A stretch of DNA of 64,000 nt from Clavibacter tessellarius (GTDB lineage: Bacteria; Actinomycetota; Actinomycetes; Actinomycetales; Microbacteriaceae): contig NZ_LQXA01000061.1 of NCBI RefSeq assembly GCF_001618005.1, positions 1-64,000 of the forward strand. Direction: 5' to 3'. Below the pieces are notes generated by a model, which saw only the letters and a program-made list of their open reading frames with translations, was not told the origin of the DNA and did not search any database. The position numbers and the translations under genes were made by a program. Within the stretch, counting starts at the first letter, position 1. Each line of letters begins with the position of its first letter. This document shows, piece by piece, positions 36,951-45,590 of this stretch.

Positions 36951-37061
36951 GGGGGTCCTTCAGTCGAACCCGCCGGTCGGTCGGGTGCGTACACCGTAGC
37001 GCGCGGGTGCCGTCGGCGTGCGGGTAACCTGGCCCGACACCCACCGAGCCCGGGAGGATCC

Positions 37062-38129
37062 ATGCCCCGCACCATCTCGCTCGCCGTCGTCCCGGGGGAC
37101 GGCATCGGCCCGGAGGTCGTCCACGAGGCCCTCCGCGTGCTCCGGGAGGCGGTCCCCGCGGACGTGTCGCTCGACACCACGCAGTACCCGTTCGGCGCCG
37201 GCCACTTCCTCGAGACGGGCGAGATCCTCACCGACTCCGACCTCGCCGCCCTCGCGCAGCACGACGCGATCCTCCTCGGCGCCGTCGGCGGAGACCCCCG
37301 CGACGCGCGCCTGGCCGGCGGCATCATCGAGCGCGGGCTGCTGCTCAAGCTGCGCTTCGCGTTCGACCACTACATCAACCTCCGGCCCACCGCGCTGCTG
37401 CCCGGCGTCGTCTCGCCGCTGGCCGCGCCCGGCGAGGTCGACTTCGTCGTGGTCCGCGAGGGCACCGAGGGGCCGTACGCCGGCAACGGCGGCGTTCTCC
37501 GTCGCGGCACCGAGCACGAGATCGCGACGGAGGTGTCGGTCAACACGGCGCACGGCGTCGAGCGCACGGTCCGCTTCGCGTTCGAGCTGGCCGAGAAGCG
37601 CGACCGCAAGCGCGTCACGCTCGTGCACAAGACCAACGTGCTGACCTTCGCCGGATCCCTCTGGCAGCGCACCGTCGACCGCGTCGCCGCCGAGCACCCC
37701 GGCATCGAGGTCGACTACCTGCACGTCGACGCCACCATGATCTTCCTGGTCACCGACCCGGCCCGCTTCGACGTCGTCGTCTCCGACAACCTGTTCGGCG
37801 ACATCATCACCGACCTCGCCGCGGCGATCTCGGGCGGCATCGGCCTCGCCGCGTCCGGCAACGTCAACCCCACGGGCGCGTTCCCGAGCATGTTCGAGCC
37901 GGTGCACGGATCCGCGCCCGACATCGCCGGGCAGCAGAAGGCCGACCCGACCGCCGCCATCCTCTCGGTCGCGCTCCTGCTCGACCACCTCGGCCTGCCC
38001 GAGGCGGCCGCGCGCGTCACGGCCGCGGTCTCGGCCGACCTCGCGGCGCGCGCCGCGGGCGACACGGCACCCCGTTCCACCGCGGAGGTCGGCGACGCCG
38101 TCATCCGCGCCCTCTCCACGAACCGCTGA
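37062..38129 (+). CDS. leuB: 3-isopropylmalate dehydrogenase
   Basis: The 355-residue NAD-dependent enzyme makes 2-ketoisocaproate in leucine synthesis. Motifs: [44 protein letters not shown], and the metal site [24 protein letters not shown] precedes the ATG, and TAACCT at 37025-37030 is a likely -10. ilvE starts eight bases after its stop, with its ribosome site overlapping the leuB stop. Confidence 0.95.
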   Translation: MPRTISLAVVPGDGIGPEVVHEALRVLREAVPADVSLDTTQYPFGAGHFLETGEILTDSDLAALAQHDAILLGAVGGDPRDARLAGGIIERGLLLKLRFAFDHYINLRPTALLPGVVSPLAAPGEVDFVVVREGTEGPYAGNGGVLRRGTEHEIATEVSVNTAHGVERTVRFAFELAEKRDRKRVTLVHKTNVLTFAGSLWQRTVDRVAAEHPGIEVDYLHVDATMIFLVTDPARFDVVVSDNLFGDIITDLAAAISGGIGLAASGNVNPTGAFPSMFEPVHGSAPDIAGQQKADPTAAILSVALLLDHLGLPEAAARVTAAVSADLAARAAGDTAPRSTAEVGDAVIRALSTNR

Positions 38130-38137
38130 AGGACCCC

Positions 38138-39262
38138 ATGAGCACCACCAGCAGCACCACTCCGAGCCCCGCCGCCTTCCCCCTGTCCTTCGAGCGGACC
38201 CCGTCGGAGCGCGCCCGCGCCGACGCCGAGCGGGAGGCGATCCTCGCGGACCCCGGGTTCGGCAAGCACTTCACCGACCACATGGTGCAGATCGACTGGA
38301 CCCTCGACGGCGGATGGCACGACGCCCGCGTCGTCCCGTACGGCCCGCTGCAGCTGGATCCGGCCGCGAGCGTGCTGCACTACGGCCAGGAGATCTTCGA
38401 GGGGATGAAGGCGTACGCGCACGCCGACAGGTCCGTCTGGACCTTCCGCCCCGAGCGCAACGCCGCCCGCCTCCAGCGCTCGGCCCGCCGCCTCGCGCTG
38501 CCGGAGCTGTCGACCGAGGACTTCGTCGAGTCGGTGACGCAGCTCGTCCGCGCGGACATCGACTGGGTGCCGCGCGCCGCGGAGCAGAGCCTGTACCTCC
38601 GCCCGTTCATGATCGCCAACGAGAGCTTCCTCGGCGTGCGCGCCGCCCAGCGCGTGGGCTACTACGTCATCGCGAGCCCCGCGGGCGCGTACTTCACGGG
38701 CGGCGTCGCGCCCGTCTCCATCTGGCTCTCCACGCAGTACTCCCGCGCGGGCAAGGGCGGCACGGGCGCCGCGAAGTGCGGCGGCAACTACGCCGCGTCG
38801 CTCCTCCCGCAGGCCGAGGCCGCGTCGCACGGCTGCGCGCAGGTGCTCTTCCTCGACTCCGAGGAGGGCCGCTACCTCGAGGAGCTCGGCGGCATGAACA
38901 TCGTGCTGGTCTACCGGGACGGCCGGATCGTCACGCCCGACTCCGAGAGCATCCTCGAGGGCATCACGCGCGACTCCATCCTCCAGCTGGCGCGCGACCG
39001 CGGCCTCACGGTCGAGAAGCGGCGCATCGAGCTGTCCGAGTGGGTCGACGGCGTCGCGTCCGGCGAGATCACCGAGGTGTTCGCGTGCGGCACCGCGGCG
39101 GTCATCACGCCCATCGGCCGCCTGATGGGCGAGGGCCTCGACGTCGGCGACATCGACGCGCCCGCGGGCGAGCTGACGATGTCGCTGCGCCAGGAGCTCA
39201 CCGACATCCAGTACGGCCGCGTCCCCGACCGCCACGGCTGGCTCACGCGCCTCGACGCGTAG
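38138..39262 (+). CDS. ilvE: Branched-chain amino acid aminotransferase
   Basis: The 374-residue fold-type IV PLP enzyme transfers amino groups to branched-chain 2-keto acids. Lys213 in GAAKCGGNYAAS binds PLP. YGQEIFEGMKAY and YLEELGGMNI are other family motifs. It is in an operon with leuB, giving the last two steps of leucine synthesis together. Confidence 0.95.
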   Translation: MSTTSSTTPSPAAFPLSFERTPSERARADAEREAILADPGFGKHFTDHMVQIDWTLDGGWHDARVVPYGPLQLDPAASVLHYGQEIFEGMKAYAHADRSVWTFRPERNAARLQRSARRLALPELSTEDFVESVTQLVRADIDWVPRAAEQSLYLRPFMIANESFLGVRAAQRVGYYVIASPAGAYFTGGVAPVSIWLSTQYSRAGKGGTGAAKCGGNYAASLLPQAEAASHGCAQVLFLDSEEGRYLEELGGMNIVLVYRDGRIVTPDSESILEGITRDSILQLARDRGLTVEKRRIELSEWVDGVASGEITEVFACGTAAVITPIGRLMGEGLDVGDIDAPAGELTMSLRQELTDIQYGRVPDRHGWLTRLDA

Positions 39263-39295
39263 CGCGCACCGGGCTCCGGGCGCCGGGCGCCGCTC

Positions 39296-39322
39296 GTGCG
39301 GGCGGACGGGATCCGCCCGCAC
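39296..39322 (+). terminator. ilvE terminator
   Basis: GTGCGGGCGGA (39296-39306) and TCCGCCCGCAC (39312-39322) form a perfect 11-bp stem with a five-base loop, just before the next promoter. Confidence 0.7.
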
Positions 39323-39325
39323 GGC

Positions 39326-39338
39326 TAGGGTCGACACC
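39326..39338 (+). promoter_or_regulatory. Leaderless promoter of the FAH gene
   Basis: TAGGGT (39326-39331) is followed by seven bases and the GTG at 39339. Confidence 0.55.
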
Positions 39339-40112
39339 GTGAAGATCGCGCGATTCAGCACCGGTGACGACCCCCGCTTCGGCATCCTCGACGAGGAGGA
39401 GGGGCACCTGGTCGTCCTCTCCGGCGACCCGATGTTCAGCGGCTACCAGACCACGGGGGAGCGGGTGCCGCTCGCCGACGCCCGGCTGCTCGCGCCGGTC
39501 ATCCCGCGCTCCAAGGTCGTCGCCGTGGGCCGCAACTACGCCGCGCACGCCGCCGAGCACGGCAGCGAGGCGCCCACCACGCCGCTCATCTTCCTGAAGC
39601 CGAACACCTCGGTCGTCGGCCCCGACGACGCGATCCGCCTGCCCGCCGACAGCGAGCGGGTCGAGCACGAGGGCGAGCTCGCGGTGGTCATCGGCCGGAT
39701 CACGCGCGACGCCACCGTGGAGGACGCGGCCCGCTCGGTGTTCGGCTACACGATCGGCAACGACGTGACGGCCCGCGACATCCAGCACTCCGAGAGCCAG
39801 TGGGCGCGCGCCAAGGGGTACGACACGTTCTGCCCGCTCGGCCCGTGGATCGAGACCGAGGGCTCGTTCGAGGACGCGCTCATCGAGACGCGCGTGGACG
39901 GCGAGCTGCGGCAGTCGGGCCGCACGAACGAGATGGTGCACACCGTGCCCGAGCTCATCGCGTTCGCGTCGCGCGTCTGGACCCTGCTGCCGGGTGACGT
40001 GATCCTCACGGGCACGCCCGCGGGCGTCGGCCCGTTCACCGACGGCCAGGTCGTCGAGGTGTCGATCGAGGGGATCGGCACGCTCTCGAACCCCGCGCGC
40101 GCCCGCGCCTGA
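39339..40112 (+). CDS. Fumarylacetoacetate hydrolase family protein
   Basis: The 257-residue protein has the FAH fold: VAVGRNYAAHAAEHG, PLIFLKPNTSVVG, the metal ligands in EHEGELAVVIG, and GYTIGNDVTARDIQ. Members hydrolyse or decarboxylate ketoacids (e.g. oxaloacetate, acylpyruvates); the substrate is unknown. The lipoprotein gene starts two bases after its stop. Confidence 0.9.
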   Translation: MKIARFSTGDDPRFGILDEEEGHLVVLSGDPMFSGYQTTGERVPLADARLLAPVIPRSKVVAVGRNYAAHAAEHGSEAPTTPLIFLKPNTSVVGPDDAIRLPADSERVEHEGELAVVIGRITRDATVEDAARSVFGYTIGNDVTARDIQHSESQWARAKGYDTFCPLGPWIETEGSFEDALIETRVDGELRQSGRTNEMVHTVPELIAFASRVWTLLPGDVILTGTPAGVGPFTDGQVVEVSIEGIGTLSNPARARA

Positions 40113-40114
40113 CG

Positions 40115-40888
40115 ATGACCCGCCCCGGCCGCGCGCTGCGCCTCGCGCTCACGGCCGGAGCGGTCGCCGTGCTCGCGGGGTGCGTGTACGACGTGTCCGA
40201 CTACGGGCTCGAGACGCCGGGACCCTCGGACGCCTCCGCGCCGACCGCGTCGCCGACCCCGGGCGCCGCGGAGCTCCGGCTGCCCGCGGGGTGCACGCCC
40301 GCCGACCTCTCGATCGACTGGGCGGAGCCGGAGTCCGGACCCGCCGACGAGCTGCTGGCCGTGCGCGTCATGACCGTGCGGATCCCGAGCGCGGGGGAGC
40401 AGCCCGGCCTCGGCTCCACCACCCAGCGGGTCACGCGCACCGACACCGCGCTGCGGCCGGCGCTCCGCCTGGAGCTGGACGAGCGGGACGGATCCCCCGT
40501 CCCCGTCCCCGTCGCCGACAGCCTCGCCCCGCCGGAGACCTGGGCGGCCTTCCTCGGCGCGGACCTGCGCGACCGCGACCTCGTGGGGCCCCGGTTCGGG
40601 CGGCCGCTGCAGATCACGTCGTTCGATCCCGTGCTCGACCGCGAGGCGCGCTACGTGATCGGCTACCTCGGCTCCGCGCAGTCCGCGCACGTCACGGTGA
40701 CGGGCTGCGACGGCGCCTTCCGCGGATCCGGGACCCTCGAGGGGCTCGACCCCACGCGCGCCGCGGGCGCCGTGCTCCTCGAGTGCGGCGTGCCGCCCGG
40801 CGACCAGTACGACCGGTGGGACCTCCTCGAGCCGTACTGCGCGGACGGCACGCCCGGCACCGACGGGGAGCCGCAGCCCGAGCCCTAG
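40115..40888 (+). CDS. Lipoprotein, unknown function
   Basis: The 257-residue protein has a signal peptide ending in the lipobox VLAGC (Cys at residue 23), so it should be lipid-anchored outside. A Ser/Thr/Pro/Ala linker follows. Later Cys residues (CTPADL, CDGAF, ECGVPP, YCADG) might form disulphides. The family is not recognised. It probably shares the FAH transcript. Confidence 0.75.
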   Translation: MTRPGRALRLALTAGAVAVLAGCVYDVSDYGLETPGPSDASAPTASPTPGAAELRLPAGCTPADLSIDWAEPESGPADELLAVRVMTVRIPSAGEQPGLGSTTQRVTRTDTALRPALRLELDERDGSPVPVPVADSLAPPETWAAFLGADLRDRDLVGPRFGRPLQITSFDPVLDREARYVIGYLGSAQSAHVTVTGCDGAFRGSGTLEGLDPTRAAGAVLLECGVPPGDQYDRWDLLEPYCADGTPGTDGEPQPEP

Positions 40889-40891
40889 AAT
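40886..40891 (+). promoter_or_regulatory. gltX -10 element overlapping a stop codon
   Basis: TAGAAT (40886-40891) includes the TAG stop of the lipoprotein gene. The ATG at 40902 is ten bases on, so the leader is only a few bases long. Confidence 0.5.
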
Positions 40892-40901
40892 CGTGACCAG
40901 G

Positions 40902-42422
40902 ATGACTGACGCAACGACCCACCCCGTGACCACCGCCTCCGGCACCGACGTCCGCGTCCGGTTCTGCCCGTCCCCGACCGGGACGCCGCACGTCGGGCTC
41001 ATCCGCACGGCCCTGTTCAACTGGGCCTATGCGCGCCACACCGGCGGCAAGCTCGTCTTCCGCGTCGAGGACACCGACGCCGCGCGCGACAGCGAGGAGA
41101 GCTACGAGCAGCTCATCGAGGCGCTGCGCTGGCTCGAGATCGACTGGGACGAGGGCGAGGGCGTGGGCGGACCGCACGCGCCGTACCGCCAGTCGCAGCG
41201 CACCGACCTCTACCTCGACGTGATCCGGAAGCTCACCGAGTCCGGCCACCTCTACGAGAGCTACGCGACGGCCGAGGAGATCGAGGCGCGCAACCGCGCC
41301 GCCGGCCGCGACCCGAAGATGGGCTACGACAACTTCGAGCGCGACCTCACCGAGGACGCGCGCCAGGCGTTCCGCGACGAGGGCCGCGCGCCCGCCCTCC
41401 GCCTCCGCGTGCCGGACACCGACCTCTCGTTCGACGACCTCGTGCGCGGCACGGTCACGTTCCCGGCCGGGTCCTTCCCCGACTTCGTGCTCGTGCGCCC
41501 CAACGGCGCCCCGCTCTACACGCTCGTGAACCCGGTCGACGACGCGCTCATGGGCATCACGCACGTGCTCCGCGGCGAGGACCTGCTCTCGTCGACGCCC
41601 CGGCAGATCGCGCTGTACCACGCGCTCATCGACATCGGCGTGGCCGACGCCATCCCGCGCTTCGGCCACCTGCCCTACGTGATGGGGGAGGGCAACAAGA
41701 AGCTCTCCAAGCGCGACCCCGAGTCGAACCTGTTCCACCACCGCGACCGCGGCTTCATCCCCGAGGGCCTCATCAACTACCTGGCGCTCCTCGGCTGGTC
41801 TCTCACGCACGACCGCGACGTGTTCTCCCGGATGGAGATGATCACCGCGTTCGACGTTGCCGACGTCACGCCGGCGCCCGCGCGCTTCGACCTCAAGAAG
41901 GCGGAGTCGCTGAACGGCGACCACATCCGCCTGCTGGCGCTCGAGGACTTCGCGCAGCGGCTCGTGCCGTACCTCCAGGCCGCGGACGTCGTCGGCGCGG
42001 AGCTCACGCACGACGAGCAGCGGATGCTCGACGCCGCGGCCCCGCTCGTGCAGGAGCGCATGCAGCTCCTCGGCGAGGCGCCCGACCTCCTGTCGTTCCT
42101 CTTCACCACGGCCGACGCGCTGCCCTACGACGACGCCGCGGTGCAGGCCCTCAAGGACGATGCCCCCTCGGTGCTCGCCGCGTCGCGCGGTGCGCTCGAC
42201 GGCGTCCCGCACACGCAGTGGGATGTCGACCTGGTGCAGGAGATGCTGCAGAACACCCTCATCACGGGCCTGGGCATGAAGCCGCGCCTCGCCTACGGGC
42301 CGCTGCGCGTCGCCGTCTCCGGGCGCCGCATCTCGCCGCCGCTGTTCGAGTCGATGGTGCTGCTCGGCAAGGACGAGACCATCGCGCGCCTCGACCGCCT
42401 CGCGGGGATGCTCGGTGAGTGA
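40902..42422 (+). CDS. gltX: Glutamyl-tRNA synthetase (class I)
   Basis: The 506-residue enzyme charges tRNA-Glu. [20 protein letters not shown] holds the HIGH-type motif as PHVGL, and KLSKRD (about residue 266) is the KMSKS motif. A GTG at 40893 is in frame three codons upstream but sits on the -10, so the ATG at 40902 is preferred. The enzyme's substrate gene, tRNA-Glu, lies 9 kb downstream; the nearer tRNA is tRNA-Gln, which in many actinobacteria is first misacylated by this enzyme. Confidence 0.96.
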   Translation: MTDATTHPVTTASGTDVRVRFCPSPTGTPHVGLIRTALFNWAYARHTGGKLVFRVEDTDAARDSEESYEQLIEALRWLEIDWDEGEGVGGPHAPYRQSQRTDLYLDVIRKLTESGHLYESYATAEEIEARNRAAGRDPKMGYDNFERDLTEDARQAFRDEGRAPALRLRVPDTDLSFDDLVRGTVTFPAGSFPDFVLVRPNGAPLYTLVNPVDDALMGITHVLRGEDLLSSTPRQIALYHALIDIGVADAIPRFGHLPYVMGEGNKKLSKRDPESNLFHHRDRGFIPEGLINYLALLGWSLTHDRDVFSRMEMITAFDVADVTPAPARFDLKKAESLNGDHIRLLALEDFAQRLVPYLQAADVVGAELTHDEQRMLDAAAPLVQERMQLLGEAPDLLSFLFTTADALPYDDAAVQALKDDAPSVLAASRGALDGVPHTQWDVDLVQEMLQNTLITGLGMKPRLAYGPLRVAVSGRRISPPLFESMVLLGKDETIARLDRLAGMLGE

Positions 42423-43380
42423 TCCCGCGGGTGCCGGCGCTGACGGTGCCGGATCCACCGCGACGGGCGACTCCTACGACGTCGTCGTCATCGGCGCGGG
42501 CCCCGCGGGCCTCTCCGCTGCGCTGAACCTCGTGCGCGCCCGGCGCCGCACCCTCGTGCTCGACAGCAGCCGTCCGCGCAACGCCGCGACGCTCATGTCG
42601 CACGGCTTCGTCACGCGCGACGGGATCTCCCCGCTCGAGCTCCGCAAGCTCGGCCAGTTCGAGGTGGAGTCCTACGACGAGGGCGAGTTCCAGCTCGCCG
42701 TCGTGCAGTCCGCGGAGCCGTCCCCGGGTGGGTTCACCATCCGCGCGAAGGGCGTGCGTCGCGCCCCCGACCGCGAGGTGCGCGCCCGTCGCATCCTCAT
42801 CGCCACAGGCCTCGTGGAGACGCTGCCCGACCTGCCGAGCATCCGCGCGTACTACGGCACCGCCGTGCACAGCTGCATGGAATGCGACGGCTACGAGAAG
42901 CGCGACGAGCCGCTCGCCCTCATCGGCGAGACCGACGACCTCGTGGAGCGCGCGCTGCTGCTCTCGCAGTGGTCGCGGGACATCATCGTGTTCACGAACG
43001 GCGTCGCGGAGGTCGACGAGGCGGGGGAGCGTGGGCTCGCGTCCCTCGGGATCCGCGTCGACCGCCGGCCTGTCGCCGACATCGAGGGCGAGCGCGCGGT
43101 CGTCACGGGCATCCGGATGCAGGACGGCTCGGTCGTCCCGCGCTCCGGCGGCTTCGTGCGCCCGCGCTACTCGACGGCGCTCGACTTCCTCGCGGGGCTC
43201 GACCTCGACACGGACGACGACGGCCACATCGCCGTCGACGCCGAGGGCCGCACGTCGCACCCGGGCGTCTACGCGGCGGGCGACAGCTCGCAGCCGGGCC
43301 CGCAGCAGCTGATCATCGCGGCTGGCTTCGGCGCGCGCGCCGCGAGCGCGATCAACCGGGACCTGCTGCCGGTGATCTGA
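42415..43380 (+). CDS. Thioredoxin reductase-like NAD(P)/FAD-dependent oxidoreductase
   Basis: The 321-residue flavoprotein has [20 protein letters not shown] (FAD), the redox-type pair in SCMECDGYE (CxxC), a second nucleotide fold around [17 protein letters not shown] in which the usual GxGxxA is altered, and [19 protein letters not shown]. It is related to thioredoxin and ferredoxin-NADP reductases; its partner is unknown. Its GTG overlaps the end of gltX by eight bases, so it may be co-transcribed. Confidence 0.85.
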   Translation: MSDPAGAGADGAGSTATGDSYDVVVIGAGPAGLSAALNLVRARRRTLVLDSSRPRNAATLMSHGFVTRDGISPLELRKLGQFEVESYDEGEFQLAVVQSAEPSPGGFTIRAKGVRRAPDREVRARRILIATGLVETLPDLPSIRAYYGTAVHSCMECDGYEKRDEPLALIGETDDLVERALLLSQWSRDIIVFTNGVAEVDEAGERGLASLGIRVDRRPVADIEGERAVVTGIRMQDGSVVPRSGGFVRPRYSTALDFLAGLDLDTDDDGHIAVDAEGRTSHPGVYAAGDSSQPGPQQLIIAAGFGARAASAINRDLLPVI

Positions 43381-43411
43381 CGCGTCGTGGGCCCGCCGGG
43401 CACGCGCCGGT

Positions 43412-43441
43412 TTGGCGTCGATCCGGCCGATGGGCTACACT
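43412..43441 (+). promoter_or_regulatory. tRNA-Gln promoter
   Basis: TTGGCG (-35, 43412-43417) and TACACT (-10, 43436-43441) are 18 bases apart. The ACTCGACGAG just after is shared with the tRNA-Glu promoter. Confidence 0.6.
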
Positions 43442-43470
43442 CGACGAGGCCCGATCGCGCATCGGGGCCT

Positions 43471-43542
43471 TGGGGTATGGTGTAATTGGCAACACGGAAG
43501 ATTCTGATTCTTTTGTTCTTGGTTCGAGTCCAGGTACCCCAG
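43471..43542 (+). tRNA. tRNA-Gln (anticodon CUG)
   Basis: A full cloverleaf can be folded by hand: acceptor TGGGGTA/TACCCCA, D stem GTGT/ACAC, anticodon stem GAAGA/TCTTT (one G-U pair) with loop TTCTGAT (anticodon CTG), and T arm CTTGG-TTCGAGT-CCAGG. The discriminator is G and CCA is not encoded. The 5' TGGGGTA resembles known tRNA-Gln acceptors. Confidence 0.92.
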
Positions 43543-43564
43543 CACTGAATACGCAGGAAATGAC

Positions 43565-43594
43565 AGGCCCGGTCCATCCGGGCCTTTTCCTTTT
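43565..43594 (+). terminator. Intrinsic terminator of tRNA-Gln
   Basis: AGGCCCGG (43565-43572) and CCGGGCCT (43578-43585) flank TCCAT, followed by the T-rich run TTTTCCTTTT. It is one of the few classical T-tract terminators in the window. Confidence 0.88.
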
Positions 43595-43711
43595 CCCAGA
43601 CCATCTCCGAGCGGTCGTCGCCGGCTTCGCCTCCCGGGCTCCAGCGCCGGGTGAGGTCGCCCCGCACGTCCTGTCCACGTGCGTCTCTCGACACCGAGCC
43701 GGTGGGCGTAT

Positions 43712-43723
43712 TACGTTATTCGC
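43712..43723 (+). promoter_or_regulatory. Leaderless promoter of the antitoxin gene
   Basis: TACGTT (43712-43717) is followed by ATTCGC and the ATG at 43724. Confidence 0.6.
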
Positions 43724-43987
43724 ATGACTGGCGACGAGACCATCGACGGCGTGCCCGTGACGGAGGAGCAGATCCAGGCGTGGGCTGATGAGGCCGAGGC
43801 CGGGTACGACGTGGACGCGCTCACGAAGCGCGGCCGCGGCCGACCCGGTCGCGGAGCGCGACCGTCCCAGGTCGTCGCCGTGCGGCTGACGGATGACGAG
43901 CTCGCCGCGGTGGACGCGCGAGCGACGCGCGAGGGCACATCCCGATCCGAGGTGATCCGGCAGGCCCTCCACGATTCCGCGGCGTGA
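43724..43987 (+). CDS. Ribbon-helix-helix (CopG-like) antitoxin
   Basis: The 87-residue protein has a C-terminal RHH domain: SQVVAVRLTDDELAAVDARA followed by TREGTSRSEVIRQALHD. The N-terminus (TEEQIQAWADEAEAGYDVD) is of the type that precedes RHH domains and may bind the toxin. It overlaps the next gene by GTGA. RHH dimers usually repress their own promoter. Confidence 0.85.
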   Translation: MTGDETIDGVPVTEEQIQAWADEAEAGYDVDALTKRGRGRPGRGARPSQVVAVRLTDDELAAVDARATREGTSRSEVIRQALHDSAA

Positions 43988-44223
43988 GGGCCCACCCTTC
44001 CGCGCGGAAGCACGGGATCGAACCCGAGGACGCCATTGAGGCTGCATCGTGGGCGATCTGGATCGAGGATCTGGACGACGACAGCCCCGCGCGGCAGCTC
44101 CGTCTCGGCTTCGAAGGCTCGGGTCGGCTGCTGGAGACCGTGGTGCTGGTGTTCGACAGCGGGAACGAGCTCGTCATCCATGCGATGCGAGCGCGTCCGC
44201 ACATGCTGCGTCTCCTGCCCTGA
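43984..44223 (+). CDS. Putative BrnT-like toxin
   Basis: A 79-residue protein starting VRAHPSARKHGIEPEDAIEA and containing ETVVLVFDSGNELVIHAMRA. The HPSARKHGI and VIHAMRAR blocks recall small RNase toxins found next to RHH antitoxins in actinobacteria, with a BrnT-like fold. Toxicity is inferred from context. The GTG start is coupled to the antitoxin stop. Confidence 0.7.
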   Translation: MRAHPSARKHGIEPEDAIEAASWAIWIEDLDDDSPARQLRLGFEGSGRLLETVVLVFDSGNELVIHAMRARPHMLRLLP

Positions 44224-44229
44224 ACATGA

Positions 44230-44263
44230 CGACGGCCCCGCCCGAGCATCTGCTCGAGCGGGG
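44230..44263. repeat. 34-bp direct repeat, copy 1 (terminator-like hairpin)
   Basis: These 34 bases are identical to 45531-45564 in the same orientation. The core GAGCATCTGCTC and flanking GC arms form a hairpin that should end both the toxin transcript and the minus-strand DUF4236 transcript. Confidence 0.85.
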
Positions 44264-44320
44264 GCGGCCTAGCCAGGGTGAGCGTCTCCGGGTCGATGCC
44301 TCAGGCCAGCATCGATCGAG

Positions 44321-45388
44321 TCAGCGAGCGCCGTCCTCACTACTCAGGGGGGACGATTCCAGCACACGAGCGAGCTGACGTGCGGCGACATGGCTCGACG
44401 TCTGCAGGATCCAGCTCAATCCCCGGGGCGAGGTGATCCGCAAGGATCCGTACCGCATGATCGGCAGCACGGTGTTGTTCTTGTAACGCCTATCCGGCCC
44501 GCCCTTGACGTTCACGTATCGCCACGTCTCGCCCACCTTCTCCGCGTCGGATGCGAGAGGACCCGGGTCTTCGATGAAACGCTCCGATACCGCGGTCACA
44601 ATCAGTTCGCGGTAGGGGACGGCCGCGAAGTGCTTGCCGTCACGGACGAGGACCCTGTCGGGGAGGAAGTAGAGCGCCGAGTCGCCGACGGTCACCGACG
44701 GGACGGCGACATTCGTCGCGAGGTGCTTCGTGCCTGCGGCATCACTCCGAGCGGTCGTGCGTCGGACGAGTTCCCCAGCTCCGGCATTCGTCTTGTGCTG
44801 ATGGGTCGTCCGCACCTTCCCGGACGTGGTGACCCTCCAGACCCTCTCCGCGGGACCGGAAGGGGTCCATGCGGTGACGAGGGCCTCGAACCAGGCCGCT
44901 GCGGAGTCGTCGACGTCGTAGATGACAGCCACCGTTCGTCGCGCAGCGTCCCGTGCGAAGAGCCACAAGCAGAGGGGTACCGCGAGCACCCACACGACGA
45001 CTCCATACGGGAGGGAGACAGCCCCGACCACGACGCACACGAGCACGGCCAGCCACGCCCAGCGGCGTCGAGCCGCCGCCTGGTTGAGCTGCTCGACGAG
45101 ATCATCACCGTCGGTGGGTGAGAGCTCCATTGCGTCAGCGCCAGTCACGTCCTCCATCAGCACTGCGCTCGGCTGATACGGCGCCGCTGCGGGTCGCCCG
45201 GCTCCGCGAGGACGGGATGGTCCTGTCGCCCTGTAGGAGAGGCCGGCGGCATTCACGCTCACGTAGTTGCCCCGAGGTCCGGAGCCGGCGCGGAACCCGG
45301 GAATCCCCGCGCTCACGTTCACGCCTGCTCTGCCGGCGGTGAAGCGGAACGGCCCCGCCTTCACGCTCTTCCGGACATAGATCCCCAT
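44321..45388 (-). CDS. DUF4236-containing membrane protein
   Basis: The 355-residue protein begins with a DUF4236 domain (MGIYVRKSVKAGPFRFTAGR, then GVNVSAGIPGFRAG). About residues 125-165 hold two hydrophobic segments (WAWLAVLVCVVVGAVSL, VVWVLAVPLCLWLFA), and the C-terminal half is a soluble domain of unknown function. AAGGAGG lies before the ATG. Codon use is less GC3-biased than in neighbouring genes, which suggests recent transfer. Function is unknown; DUF4236 proteins are often near defence or mobile genes. Confidence 0.75.
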   Translation of the reverse strand: MGIYVRKSVKAGPFRFTAGRAGVNVSAGIPGFRAGSGPRGNYVSVNAAGLSYRATGPSRPRGAGRPAAAPYQPSAVLMEDVTGADAMELSPTDGDDLVEQLNQAAARRRWAWLAVLVCVVVGAVSLPYGVVVWVLAVPLCLWLFARDAARRTVAVIYDVDDSAAAWFEALVTAWTPSGPAERVWRVTTSGKVRTTHQHKTNAGAGELVRRTTARSDAAGTKHLATNVAVPSVTVGDSALYFLPDRVLVRDGKHFAAVPYRELIVTAVSERFIEDPGPLASDAEKVGETWRYVNVKGGPDRRYKNNTVLPIMRYGSLRITSPRGLSWILQTSSHVAARQLARVLESSPLSSEDGAR

Positions 45389-45530
45389 GTGGCCTCCTTC
45401 GCCCATGTCGATCCTGCCGGAAGGATCAGTCGGCGTCTTCCGGATGGTCCGATCCCGCCCGCGGATGCTCCGCGCTGGCCGGAGCCGTCGGTCTCGCGGG
45501 CCTTCCCCGGCGCGCACCGCCGATCCGCGC

Positions 45531-45570
45531 CGACGGCCCCGCCCGAGCATCTGCTCGAGCGGGGCCGTCG
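45531..45570. repeat. 34-bp direct repeat, copy 2, extended to a bidirectional terminator
   Basis: 45531-45564 repeats 44230-44263 exactly. Here the outer arms CGACGGCCCCG (45531-45541) and CGGGGCCGTCG (45560-45570) complete the stem with inner GAGCA/TGCTC. It ends the aldo/keto reductase transcript that comes in from the right. Confidence 0.85.
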
Positions 45571-45590
45571 TCGCCTTCAGCGGGATCGGA

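Noticed and set aside
43471-43542. tRNA-Gln as an integration site of a mobile element
   Set aside because: No integrase gene and no second copy of the tRNA 3' end is visible within the window, although the region after it looks accessory.
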